Shown in pieces: positions 26,836 to 35,114 of a stretch of 64,000 bases of DNA; position 1 is the stretch's first letter, and the number at the start of each line of letters is the position of its first letter. Below the pieces are notes generated by a model, which made no database searches, was not told the origin of the DNA, and saw nothing but the letters and a program-made list of their open reading frames with translations. The DNA comes from Sphingomonas kaistensis (lineage in GTDB: Bacteria > Pseudomonadota > Alphaproteobacteria > Sphingomonadales > Sphingomonadaceae), in contig NZ_JAATJC010000001.1 in the NCBI RefSeq assembly GCF_011927725.1, positions 1,681,001-1,745,000 of the forward strand. The letters run 5' to 3'. The translations under genes were made by a program, and so were the position numbers.

Positions 26836-29800
26836 TCAGTGCTTGTGCGCCGGCTCGGCAGCGCGGCCGGGCATCGGCGAATTGCTGGTTTCCCACCAAT
26901 AGGCCTGGCGGCGGCGGTTGCCGGTGACTTCCTCGTTCAAGGTCATCGCGTTGTAGAGCCGGCCGCCCTGCATCACCTTGGCGACCTTGTCGCTGTTGCG
27001 GATGTTGTCGAGCGGATTGGCGTCGAGCACGACGAGATCGGCAAGCTTGCCGACCTCGAGGCTGCCGAGGTCACGGTCGAGCCCGAGGGTCCGTGCAGGA
27101 TTGACCGTCGCCGCCTGAAGCGCCTGGAGCGGGGTCCACCCGCCCTTGACGAAGCTCCACATCTCCCAGTGCGCGCCAATGCCGTCCTGTTGGCCGTGGG
27201 CACCGATGCTGACCGAGATTCCGCGGTCGGCGAGCTTGCGCGCCTCGCGCGCCGCCCAGGTGTCGGCATAATCCTCTTCCGGCGCGATTTCGCGGCGCGC
27301 GTTGGCGGCGGCCAGCGTTCCCGGGGGAATGTGGGCGCGCAGCAGCGGATGCTCGTAGGCGTTGGTGTGCGAGCGCCAATAAGGGTCGCCGCCCGGACCG
27401 CCGTAAGACACCACCAGTGTCGGGGTGTAGTTGGTCCGGGTCTGCGACCACATCTGCAGCACGTCGTTGTAGAAGGTGCTGCCAGGCACGTTGTGCTCGA
27501 CCGTGGCGTTGCCGTCCTGGATCAGGCTCATGTCCATGTTGAACAGCGAACCGCCCTCGGGGACCACCAGCATGTTCTCGGCCTGGGCGGCGGCGACCAC
27601 CATCTGCCGCTGCTCGCGCCGCGGCTGGTTGTAGTTCTTCACGCTCCACGCGCCCTGCGCCTTCAACCGCCGGACATGGGCGAGCGCATCGTCGAACTTG
27701 CCGATCTCGGCAAAAGCGCCGGCGGCGCGGGCGCCGTAGATGATCTCGCCGGTCGAGAAAATGCGTGGGGCGAGGATCAGGCCGGCGCGCTGCATCTCGG
27801 CGGCGGCGAACACTTCCGCCGCGCTGTTCGACGGATCGTGGATGGTGGTGGTGCCAAGCGCGAGATTGGCCATCGCCGACCAGTTCTGCTGCGGGACGAG
27901 GCCGTCCTCGCCCTGCGGACCGTGGGCGTGGGCGTCGATGAAGCCCGGAACGATGGTCTTGCCGGCAAGGTCGACGGTCGGCGTGCCGGCCGGAACCGCC
28001 ACCTCGCCGCGCCGCCCGACCGCGGCGATGCGGTCGCCCCGGACCAGGATCACGCCATCCTCGATGATCCCGCCGTCGGCCCCGCGCATGGTGACGATCC
28101 GGGCACCGGTCAGCGCGACGCTGCCGGTCGGCTTGGCCGCGCGCATCGGCTGCGACAGGTTCACCCCGGCAGTCGGATACTTATACTCGCCGGCATAACT
28201 GCCGTTGGCGTCGGCGGTGTAGAGGACCGGGCCGATGCTCCAGTGCGCGCGGCTGCCACCGTTAGAGAAGTGCATGAAGTCGGCGCCGCCCTGGCTTAGG
28301 CGGATGGCGGGCAGGGCGCCCTTGTCGGTCGACGCGGTGACGTCCTGCGCGCCGGGCAGCAGCGGCATAAGATAGGCTTCGTAATTCTGCCGGAACAGCA
28401 CCGAGCGGCCGTCCTGCGCGACCTGGAAGTCGCTGGCGAGATCGCCCGAGGCATGGACCCGGCGCGCTTCGCCCGACAGGTCGGTGCTGACCAGTTGCAG
28501 CTTGTCGCCGCCGCGCATGGTCATGAACAGGCGGTCGCCCGCCGCGCCATATTGCGGGTTGGACGCGCCGCGCTCGACCAGCTTCGGCTTGCCGCCGCTT
28601 GCCGGCACCACATAGACGCCGCCGTCGCGGCCCCAGCGATCGGCGGTCAGCCCGCCGCCCGAACCGGCGGCAAAGGCGATGGTCTTGCCGTCGGGCGAAA
28701 AGCGCGGGTTGATGAAGTGGCCGGGGTCGGCGGTCACCGCGCGCGGGGTCCCGCCGGCTGCGCCGACGGTCATGATCTTGCCGAGGCCGGCGTCGGTCCA
28801 GCTGACGAAGGCAAGGGTGCGCCCGTCGCGCGACCAGGCCGGATAGGCTTCGAAGATGCTGTCGTCGCTGCGGGTCAGCCGCCGCGCCGCGCCGCCGCCA
28901 TTGGGCTTCACCCACAATTTGCCGAGCGATTCATAGACGATCTGGCGGCCGTCGGGGCTCATCTGCGCCCAGCGGATCATCCTGGTCTGGAAGCTGTCGG
29001 GCGCGACCTCGACCTTGGGGTGGAGGCTGCCGGCGACCACCCGGTCATCGCTGATCCGGAAGGGAATATCGCGTGCGCTGCCGTCGGTGACCGACACGCG
29101 GCGCAGCTTGCCGCCGCTCCACAGCACGACCTCGCGGCTGTCGGCGGTCCAGTCCATGTTGGGATAGACGCCGGTAACCGCCCAGGTTTCCTGCATGTCC
29201 TGGTCGGGGAGGTCGAGCAACTTGCGTTCGTTGCCGCTGGCAAGATCGCGGATGAACAGCTTCGACTTGGCGCGCTCGCGCCGCACGAACGCGAGATACT
29301 TGCCGTCGGGCGAGGGATTGGGGCGCACCGCGCCGCCATTGCCACCGGTGACCCGAAGCGTCTCGCCGGTGTCGAGCTCGTAGCGCTCGATCGCGAACAG
29401 GGCGCCGTTCGAATCCTGCGCATATTGGAAAGTGCCGCCGGGCGTCACGTTGCGAGTGAAGTAGATGTGCTTGCCGTCGGGCGCGAAGGTCGGCTCGCCA
29501 AGCTCCTTCTGCCACTTGTCGTTGACGCGCTTCACCAGCTGCACGCCGCTTCCGCCGTCGACATGGTAGAGCCACACCTCGCCGGTGCCGAGCGAGCGGG
29601 TGGTGGTGAAATGCTTCTTGGCGACGATGTAGCGGCCGTCCGGGCTCCAGCTCGGCTGGTTAAGCAGGCGGAAGTCCTCCTTGGTCAGCTGCTTCTTGTT
29701 CGAGCCGTCGGCATTCATGATCCAGATATTGTCGCCGCCCGCACGGTCCGAGACGAAGGCGAGGCGGGTGCCGTCGGGCGACCAGCGCGGTTGCTGCTCG

Positions 29801-30168
29801 TAGGACAGGCCTTCCGCGATCCGGGTCGGAGTGCCGCCGCCGATCGGCATGACGTAGATGTCGCCCAGCATGTCGAAGGCGATCCGGCTGCCGTCGGGCG
29901 AGACGTCGACGTTGAGCCAGGTGCCCTCGTCGGTGTCGAGCTTGACCTTGCGCAGGGTCAGGCCGCGAGGCGCCTCGACATTCCACTTGGCCGCGGCGGT
30001 GTTCTTGTCGCCCGTTTCGCGAGGCGAGGCGACCGGCGGGGAGTGCTGGCTTGCGGCCTCGCTCGGCGACGCCTGCTGCGGCGGCGGAGGCAGCGGGGAG
30101 GCTTCCTGGGCGGCGGCAAGGGCGCTGCTCGCCAGAAGAGCGCAGGTGAGCGAAAGCTTGGCGATCAT
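26836..30168 (-). CDS. Exported amidohydrolase fused to a TolB-like beta-propeller
   Basis: 1110 residues from ATG 30168 (GAGG nine bases upstream). A signal peptide (AKLSLTCALLASSALAAAQ) and a Pro/Ser-rich linker precede about 600 residues of PD40/WD40-like repeats with recurring SPDG and WSPDG turns. A metal-dependent amidohydrolase domain starts near residue 720. Its HxH metal site is His747-Ala-His749 (PGFIDAHAHGPQGEDG), with further ligands likely in ATVEHNVPGS and SIGAHGQQDGIGAHWE, and ends in the HNVDP-like DLVVLDANPLDNI turn. It probably cleaves a peptide or amide in the periplasm. Co-oriented with the quinone oxidoreductase. Confidence 0.88.
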   Translation of the reverse strand: MIAKLSLTCALLASSALAAAQEASPLPPPPQQASPSEAASQHSPPVASPRETGDKNTAAAKWNVEAPRGLTLRKVKLDTDEGTWLNVDVSPDGSRIAFDMLGDIYVMPIGGGTPTRIAEGLSYEQQPRWSPDGTRLAFVSDRAGGDNIWIMNADGSNKKQLTKEDFRLLNQPSWSPDGRYIVAKKHFTTTRSLGTGEVWLYHVDGGSGVQLVKRVNDKWQKELGEPTFAPDGKHIYFTRNVTPGGTFQYAQDSNGALFAIERYELDTGETLRVTGGNGGAVRPNPSPDGKYLAFVRRERAKSKLFIRDLASGNERKLLDLPDQDMQETWAVTGVYPNMDWTADSREVVLWSGGKLRRVSVTDGSARDIPFRISDDRVVAGSLHPKVEVAPDSFQTRMIRWAQMSPDGRQIVYESLGKLWVKPNGGGAARRLTRSDDSIFEAYPAWSRDGRTLAFVSWTDAGLGKIMTVGAAGGTPRAVTADPGHFINPRFSPDGKTIAFAAGSGGGLTADRWGRDGGVYVVPASGGKPKLVERGASNPQYGAAGDRLFMTMRGGDKLQLVSTDLSGEARRVHASGDLASDFQVAQDGRSVLFRQNYEAYLMPLLPGAQDVTASTDKGALPAIRLSQGGADFMHFSNGGSRAHWSIGPVLYTADANGSYAGEYKYPTAGVNLSQPMRAAKPTGSVALTGARIVTMRGADGGIIEDGVILVRGDRIAAVGRRGEVAVPAGTPTVDLAGKTIVPGFIDAHAHGPQGEDGLVPQQNWSAMANLALGTTTIHDPSNSAAEVFAAAEMQRAGLILAPRIFSTGEIIYGARAAGAFAEIGKFDDALAHVRRLKAQGAWSVKNYNQPRREQRQMVVAAAQAENMLVVPEGGSLFNMDMSLIQDGNATVEHNVPGSTFYNDVLQMWSQTRTNYTPTLVVSYGGPGGDPYWRSHTNAYEHPLLRAHIPPGTLAAANARREIAPEEDYADTWAAREARKLADRGISVSIGAHGQQDGIGAHWEMWSFVKGGWTPLQALQAATVNPARTLGLDRDLGSLEVGKLADLVVLDANPLDNIRNSDKVAKVMQGGRLYNAMTLNEEVTGNRRRQAYWWETSNSPMPGRAAEPAHKH

Positions 30169-30455
30169 GAAGGCAGCCTCGTGCTGAGATGTGAGCCGGC
30201 CGCGGGCAGGAGGGCCCGCTGGAGAACGGCGACGATGGCGCAGCAGGCGCGCTCGCGCAACCGGTTGCGGTGGCGGCTTGCCGACGGGGCTGGTCGTTGG
30301 TCGAGGTTGTTCAAACGGGGAACAGCTTGGCCGGTCCATTGTTCGTCAGGGGCAGCCCTCTCCGGCCAGCTTGTCCGTTTCGTCACTTCTCGAGGTTTGC
30401 CGCTTTGTCCCCTGAGCTTCTCCGCGCGTCCGTTTCGCCAGCAGTCCCCGCTAAA
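30169..30455. other. Long non-coding gap between divergent amidohydrolase and DDAH-like genes
   Basis: About 287 bases without a convincing gene. The DDAH frame stays open back to 30270, but the translated sequence is not family-like. Both promoters must lie here. A GAGG at about 30392 precedes an in-frame TTG at 30405 that could start the DDAH-like gene. No clear palindrome or promoter pair stands out. Confidence 0.4.
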
Positions 30456-31337
30456 GTGGCACCGCTCCCCCGGCCGGTGGAGGGACCGGACAGCGAATAT
30501 GGCTTGCTCAAGGAGGTGCTGCTGGCCTCCCCGCGCAACCTCAGCATCGTGCCGTGCAACCGGGTCAGCGAGGATGCGCTGGAGAAGGGGCAAAGCTCGT
30601 GCAGCGTGACTGCCAGCCGGCAGCATCGCGACCTGGTCGAAACGCTGATGGCGGCGGGCGTCCGGGTGCGGACGGTCCAGCCGGTGGCCGACCTTCCCGA
30701 CCTTGCCTTCACCCGCGACACCAGCCTGATGACCCCGTGGGGCCTGATCGGACTCAGGCCCGGCCTTGCCCATCGCCGCGGCGAAGTCGACGCGGTGCTC
30801 GATACCGCCCGCGCGGCGGGCATGCCGATCCTCGGACGGGTCGAGCGCGGGTCAGTCGAGGGCGGCGACATCTGTCTGCTTCGGCCGGGCCATCTGGTCA
30901 TCGGGGTGTCCGAGGAACGCACCACCACCGAGGGAGCGCGCGCACTCGGCAGCTTCTTCGAGCGCGAGGGGTGGAAGGTTACGTTGGTGCCGATCGACCC
31001 CGACCTGCTGCACCTCGACACCCATTTCTGCCTGGCTGACCGCGACGTCGCGCTGGCTTGTGTCGAAAAGCTCGACCCCACCTTCGTTGCGATGATCCGC
31101 GATCTCGGAATCGAGATCGTGCCGGTGAATGCCGACGAGATTGCAAGCCTCGGCTGCAATGTCCTTTCGCTCGGGCGCCGGCGGATCATCTCGACCGGCT
31201 CGGCCCCGCGGGTGGACCAAGCCGTGCGGGCGCGCGGCTTCGAGGTACTGACCGTGCCGCTGGGCGAATTCACTCAGTGCGGGGGCGGAGTCCACTGCCT
31301 GACGATGCCGCTTCGCCGCCAGTCGGCAACGCTCTGA
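30456..31337 (+). CDS. Dimethylargininase-like amidinohydrolase (DDAH / arginine deiminase superfamily)
   Basis: Hydrolyses methylated arginines to citrulline, or a related guanidine substrate. From GTG 30456 it has 293 residues; TTG 30405 and GTG 30477 are other possible starts. Superfamily motifs: LLKEVLLASP, LPDLAFTRDTSLM, GSVEGGDICLL, LHLDTHFCLADRD (catalytic His) and GEFTQCGGGVHCLTMP near the C-terminus, where the first Cys (codon 31278-31280) is the nucleophile. The last 68 bases overlap the convergent glycosyltransferase gene, so the catalytic cysteine codon is used on both strands. Confidence 0.85.
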   Translation: MAPLPRPVEGPDSEYGLLKEVLLASPRNLSIVPCNRVSEDALEKGQSSCSVTASRQHRDLVETLMAAGVRVRTVQPVADLPDLAFTRDTSLMTPWGLIGLRPGLAHRRGEVDAVLDTARAAGMPILGRVERGSVEGGDICLLRPGHLVIGVSEERTTTEGARALGSFFEREGWKVTLVPIDPDLLHLDTHFCLADRDVALACVEKLDPTFVAMIRDLGIEIVPVNADEIASLGCNVLSLGRRRIISTGSAPRVDQAVRARGFEVLTVPLGEFTQCGGGVHCLTMPLRRQSATL

Positions 31338-31911
31338 GGTCGGGCCAGCGGGAGAGATCCTCGGGCGTGTCGCAATCGGCGAGGGTCGGCAAAAGAACGG
31401 GTTCGATGCCGTGCCGCCCCAGTCGCTCCACCGTCAGTGCGAACACCCGCTCGGTGCTCCACGGCATGTCGCTGAACAGATAGTCCGCAGGCCCGGTCAG
31501 GCCGAGCGCCCAATAGCCGCCATCCTCGGCGGGGCCGATCACGGTGCGGCCGGCGTCCAGCTGCCGGGCGGCCTCGACCAGGTGCGCGGCGGTGAGGTCG
31601 GGTAGGTCCGAGCCGACGAACAGCACCGGCGTCGGCGCCGCTGCGGCCTGGAGCCGGGCGCCGAGATCGCCGTCCGTCTGGGCGACAAGGCGCAGATCGT
31701 CGCCGAGCCATTCGGCAAAGGCGGCGGCGCGCGCGCCGGTGACATGGACCTCGATCCGCAGTCCGGACTGCCGCGCCGCCTGCAACGTGCGCTCGGTAAG
31801 CCTGCGATGAACCGCCGCCGCACCCTCGGGCCCGAGCGCCGGGATCAGCCGGGTCTTGGCCTGTCCGGGCTCCGGAAAGCGGGTGAAGATGACCAGCCTG
31901 ACCTCGTTCAT
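31270..31911 (-). CDS. TIGR04282-type (DUF2064) glycosyltransferase, arsenosugar-cluster family
   Basis: 213 residues from ATG 31911; the open frame continues far upstream, but that is the antisense of the desaturase gene. The GT-A-like core has RLVIFTRFPEPGQAKTRLIPALG at the N-terminus, PVLFVGSDLPDLTAAHL and GPAEDGGYWALGL. These are the hallmarks of the family first called rSAM/selenodomain-associated transferase 1. Members occur beside radical SAM and TIGR04283 genes; both are found 3-4 kb away here. It is divergent from the desaturase gene and overlaps the DDAH gene by 68 bp tail to tail. Confidence 0.88.
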   Translation of the reverse strand: MNEVRLVIFTRFPEPGQAKTRLIPALGPEGAAAVHRRLTERTLQAARQSGLRIEVHVTGARAAAFAEWLGDDLRLVAQTDGDLGARLQAAAAPTPVLFVGSDLPDLTAAHLVEAARQLDAGRTVIGPAEDGGYWALGLTGPADYLFSDMPWSTERVFALTVERLGRHGIEPVLLPTLADCDTPEDLSRWPDLRALPTGGEAASSGSGLRPRTE

Positions 31912-31983
31912 GCCGCCGCTGCTAAGGCAAGCACGGCCAAGGGGCGAATGAAAGTTGGGCGCAAACCTGCCATGGAGTGACCG

Positions 31984-32790
31984 GTGACCTTTCCCTGGCA
32001 GCTCGAACCCTGGATCCGCTTCGGCGCCTTCGCGGGCGTGCTGGCGCTGCTGGCGCTGGCCGAGCTGGCGGCGCCACGGCGGCGGCAGGCAGTCGGGCGG
32101 GCGCTGCGCTGGCCGGCAAACCTCGGCATCGTCGCGCTCGACACCCTGCTGGTGCGGCTGTTGTTCCCGATTGCGGCCGTCGGCGCAGCGATCTTCGCCG
32201 AAGAGCGGGGCTGGGGGCTGTTCAACCTGCTTGCGCTGCCCGCCTGGGCCGAGATCACGCTGGCAGTGATCATCCTCGACCTGCTGATCTACGGCCAGCA
32301 CGTGCTGTTCCACGCCGTGCCCTCCTTGTGGCGGGTGCACCGGGTCCATCATGCCGACCTGGAGTTCGACGTGACCACCGGGCTGCGCTTCCACCCGATC
32401 GAGATTTTGCTTTCGATGGCGATCAAGATCGCGGCGGTGATGATGCTGGGCGCCGCTGCGCTGGCGGTGCTGATCTTCGAGGTGCTGCTCAACGCCACGG
32501 CGATGTGGAGCCATTCGAACCTCCGCCTCCCGCCGAGCATCGACCGGCTGTTGCGGCACCTGTTCGTCACCCCCGACATGCACCGGGTGCACCATTCGAT
32601 CCTGCCGCGCGAGACGCACAGCAATTTCGGCTTCAACCTCGCGCTGTGGGACAAAATGTTCGGCACCTATCGGCACCAGCCTGAGGCGGGACACGAGGGC
32701 ATGACCATCGGCATCCCGCACTTCCGGGAGCAACGCGAACTCAAGCTCCATCGCCTGCTGCTGCAGCCATTTCGAACGGAGGGAAAATGA
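31984..32790 (+). CDS. Sterol desaturase / fatty acid hydroxylase family membrane protein
   Basis: A 268-residue di-iron membrane oxygenase beginning at GTG with GGAG eight bases upstream. Histidine boxes are visible as HVLFH, HRVHHAD, HSNLR and HRVHHSILPRETHSNFG, interspersed with about five hydrophobic helices. Such enzymes hydroxylate or desaturate lipids or sterol-like molecules. It is the first gene of a three-gene overlapping unit (desaturase, DUF1499, nucleoside phosphorylase) and divergent from the TIGR04282 transferase across 72 bases, which suggests co-regulation. The substrate is unknown. Confidence 0.88.
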   Translation: MTFPWQLEPWIRFGAFAGVLALLALAELAAPRRRQAVGRALRWPANLGIVALDTLLVRLLFPIAAVGAAIFAEERGWGLFNLLALPAWAEITLAVIILDLLIYGQHVLFHAVPSLWRVHRVHHADLEFDVTTGLRFHPIEILLSMAIKIAAVMMLGAAALAVLIFEVLLNATAMWSHSNLRLPPSIDRLLRHLFVTPDMHRVHHSILPRETHSNFGFNLALWDKMFGTYRHQPEAGHEGMTIGIPHFREQRELKLHRLLLQPFRTEGK

Positions 32791-33578
32791 TCGACCACGG
32801 CAACAAGGGGCGCTGGCCGAGGAGGCTGTCGCGGATCGCGCTGGCGCTCAGCGTCGGCGGGGTAGCGGTTGCCGCGATTGCCGCGGTAGGGACTGGAACG
32901 GGGCTGTGGAGCTATGGCGCTGGACTTGGCGCGCTGCGCTATGCGCTGCCTTTGGCGCTGCTCGGCGGCCTGCTTGCGATCGTCGCCTGGATAGTCGGGC
33001 GACGGCAGGGGGTGCGGACCGGCTGGCTGAACGGGCTAGCGCTGGTGACGGCGCTGCTGTTCGCGGGCTATCTCGGATCCATGATCTTCACCGCCCGCTC
33101 GATGCCCGCCATCCACGACGTCGCCACCGACCTCGACGACCTGCCGCAATTCAGTCGGCTGACGGTTCGCGGCGACAATCTCGACAAGATCCCCGACCAG
33201 GGCCGGGCCGAACTCAAGGCGATGCCGCCCGAGGAGCGCTGGAAGGCGCTGCATCGCCAGGCTTATGGCGACCTCAAGCCGCTGCGCTTGTCCGCGGAAC
33301 CGGGCGCGGTGCTGCAGCGGGCGGAGCAACTGGCGCGCGAGCGGGGCTGGACGGTCGCCGCAGTCGATCCCGCCGCCGGGACCATGGAAGCCACCGCAAC
33401 GACCCTGTTCTTCCGCTTCAAGGACGATGTGGTGGTCCGGGTCCGTCCTGACCCCTCAGCGCCCGGCGGGTCCCTTGTCGACATGCGCTCGATCAGCAGG
33501 GTCGGGGTCAGCGATATCGGCGTGAATGCAAAGCGCGTCCGCCGCTTCCTCGCCGACCTCAAGGAAGCGATGCAGTGA
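32787..33578 (+). CDS. DUF1499 membrane protein
   Basis: 263 residues. The ATG overlaps the desaturase stop (ATGA). Three membrane helices occupy about residues 10-110 (LALSVGGVAVAAIAAV, LPLALLGGLLAIVAWIVG, GLALVTALLFAGYLGSM). The DUF1499 domain follows with YGDLKPLRL, AREGW-like ARERGWTVAAVDP and VDMRSISRVGVSDIGVNAKRVRRFL. DUF1499 has no established function; in bacteria it is often found beside lipid and envelope genes. The stop overlaps the next gene. Confidence 0.85.
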   Translation: MIDHGNKGRWPRRLSRIALALSVGGVAVAAIAAVGTGTGLWSYGAGLGALRYALPLALLGGLLAIVAWIVGRRQGVRTGWLNGLALVTALLFAGYLGSMIFTARSMPAIHDVATDLDDLPQFSRLTVRGDNLDKIPDQGRAELKAMPPEERWKALHRQAYGDLKPLRLSAEPGAVLQRAEQLARERGWTVAAVDPAAGTMEATATTLFFRFKDDVVVRVRPDPSAPGGSLVDMRSISRVGVSDIGVNAKRVRRFLADLKEAMQ

Positions 33579-34450
33579 GCGAGTGGACGATCGGGATCAT
33601 CGGCGGGTCGGGTATCTATGCGATCGACGCGCTGGAAGGGGCCGAATGGATCGACGTCGACACCCCGTGGGGCCCGCCGTCGGACCAGTTGCTGACCGGC
33701 CGCCTCGGCGATGTCCGCTTCGTCTTCCTGCCCCGCCATGGCCGAGGCCACCGCATCCCCCCTGGCGAGGTCAATGCCCGGGCCAACATCCATGCCTTGA
33801 AGGCCGCGGGCTGCACTGACCTGGTTGCCATTTCGGCGGTCGGTTCGCTGCGCGAGGAATTGCCACCGGGCCATTTTGTGGTGGTCGACCAGTTCATCGA
33901 TCGCACCGTGGCGCGGCCGCACAGCTTCTTTGAAACCGGGCTGGTGGCGCACGTGTCGATGGCCGATCCGACCTGCGAGCGATTGTCCGCCCTGTGCGCT
34001 GCAGCGGCCGAGCGGGCCGGAGCAAGCGTTCGCCGCGGCGGCACTTACCTAGCGATGGAGGGACCGCAATTCTCGTCGCGCGCCGAAAGCCTGATGTATC
34101 GCCAGTGGGGCTGCGACGTGATCGGGATGACCGCCATGCCCGAGGCCAAACTGGCCCGCGAGGCGGAGCTGCCTTATGCCTTGGTCGGCATGGTCACCGA
34201 CTATGATTGCTGGCGCGGCGCAGGCGAAAAGGTCGAGGTGGCGGCGGTGATCGCGCAGCTGATGGCCAATGCCGACACCGGCCGGCAACTGGTGGTCGAG
34301 CTTGCCCGCTCGCTCCCGGCAAGGCGCGAGCCGTCTCCGGTCGACACGGTGCTCGACGCGGCACTGATCACGTCGCCCGACGCACGCGATCCGGCGCTGA
34401 TCGAGAAGCTCGGCATTCTGCTCGCCCGGACCCTTGGTCGTCAGGCGTAA
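33575..34450 (+). CDS. mtnP: 5'-methylthioadenosine phosphorylase-like nucleoside phosphorylase
   Basis: A 291-residue PNP/MTAP family enzyme starting at GTG, overlapping the DUF1499 stop (GTGA). It splits 5'-deoxy-5'-substituted adenosines with phosphate into adenine and a ribose-1-phosphate. Motifs: IGIIGGSGIY, RHGRGHRIPPGEVNARAN, EGPQFSSRAES, GMTAMPEAKLARE and VTDYDCW. The TDYD Asp residues fit adenine rather than 6-oxopurine substrates. It may be plain MTA salvage, but its place in a radical SAM/arsenosugar-type neighbourhood suggests it may also split a radical SAM product. It overlaps the convergent TIGR04283 gene by 10 bp. Confidence 0.88.
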   Translation: MSEWTIGIIGGSGIYAIDALEGAEWIDVDTPWGPPSDQLLTGRLGDVRFVFLPRHGRGHRIPPGEVNARANIHALKAAGCTDLVAISAVGSLREELPPGHFVVVDQFIDRTVARPHSFFETGLVAHVSMADPTCERLSALCAAAAERAGASVRRGGTYLAMEGPQFSSRAESLMYRQWGCDVIGMTAMPEAKLAREAELPYALVGMVTDYDCWRGAGEKVEVAAVIAQLMANADTGRQLVVELARSLPARREPSPVDTVLDAALITSPDARDPALIEKLGILLARTLGRQA

Positions 34451-35088
34451 AGCCGGGCGATCCGCTCCGGACTGACCCCGGCGCCGTAAAGCGCGAGGCA
34501 CAGGAGGTTGCGCATCGAGCGCCGCCACCAGCCGTCGCGTCGCCACCGCGCCGCCGAGGTGACCGCCGCCACGTCCAGATGCCGGAGGCGCCGCCGCCCG
34601 ATCCGGCGGACGAGATCGACGTCCTCCATCAGCGGCAGCGGGCGAAACCCGCCGAGCGCCTCGTAAAGCGGACGGGAGATCAGCAGGCCCTGGTCGCCAT
34701 AGGGCAGCCCGAGCAAGCCGGCGCGCAGCTTCACGCCGCCCTCGATCACCCGGGCCTGCCAGCTTCGATCGTCGAGCCGGAAACCGAAGCAGGCGGCATG
34801 GCCGGGATGGCTGGCGATGTGCGCGCCGGTCGCCTCCAGCCACCCACTCGCGAGCAGGGTATCGGCATGCAGAAACAGCAGCCACTCGCCCGTCGCCGCC
34901 TCGGCGCCCGCTCGCAACTGGACGCCGCGGCCGCGGCTCGTTCCGATCACCTTCGCCCCGAGTGCGCCGGCAAGGGCAGGGGTGCCGTCGCCCGAACCGC
35001 CGTCGACGACGATGATCTCGTCCGCGCCGGCCAGCCGACCGGCACAGGCGCGCAGCGTCGCGGCGGCGTCGAGCGTCGGGATGACCAC
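34441..35088 (-). CDS. TIGR04283-type family 2 glycosyltransferase, arsenosugar-cluster family
   Basis: 215 residues from GTG 35088. The likely translational start is unclear, because CTG 35118 directly overlaps the radical SAM stop and CTG 35094 would give the usual LSVVIPTL N-terminus. The GT-A core shows SVVIPTLDAAATL, ADEIIVVDGGSGDGT, RGVQLRAGAEAATGEWLLFLHADT and LPLMEDVDLVRR. This matches the family first called rSAM/selenodomain-associated transferase 2. It is coupled to the radical SAM gene, and tail-overlaps the phosphorylase gene. Confidence 0.88.
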   Translation of the reverse strand: MVIPTLDAAATLRACAGRLAGADEIIVVDGGSGDGTPALAGALGAKVIGTSRGRGVQLRAGAEAATGEWLLFLHADTLLASGWLEATGAHIASHPGHAACFGFRLDDRSWQARVIEGGVKLRAGLLGLPYGDQGLLISRPLYEALGGFRPLPLMEDVDLVRRIGRRRLRHLDVAAVTSAARWRRDGWWRRSMRNLLCLALYGAGVSPERIARLYA

Positions 35089-35114
35089 CGACAGCCGGGT
35101 GCCGCCGGTCCGGC

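Noticed and set aside
28453..30609. A 718-residue plus-strand frame over the propeller amidohydrolase
   Set aside because: Composition is typical of a GC-rich antisense shadow, with no signal peptide or domain.
31912..32751. N-terminal extension of the TIGR04282 transferase
   Set aside because: The extension is antisense to the desaturase gene, and the family start (MNEVRLVIF) is at 31911.
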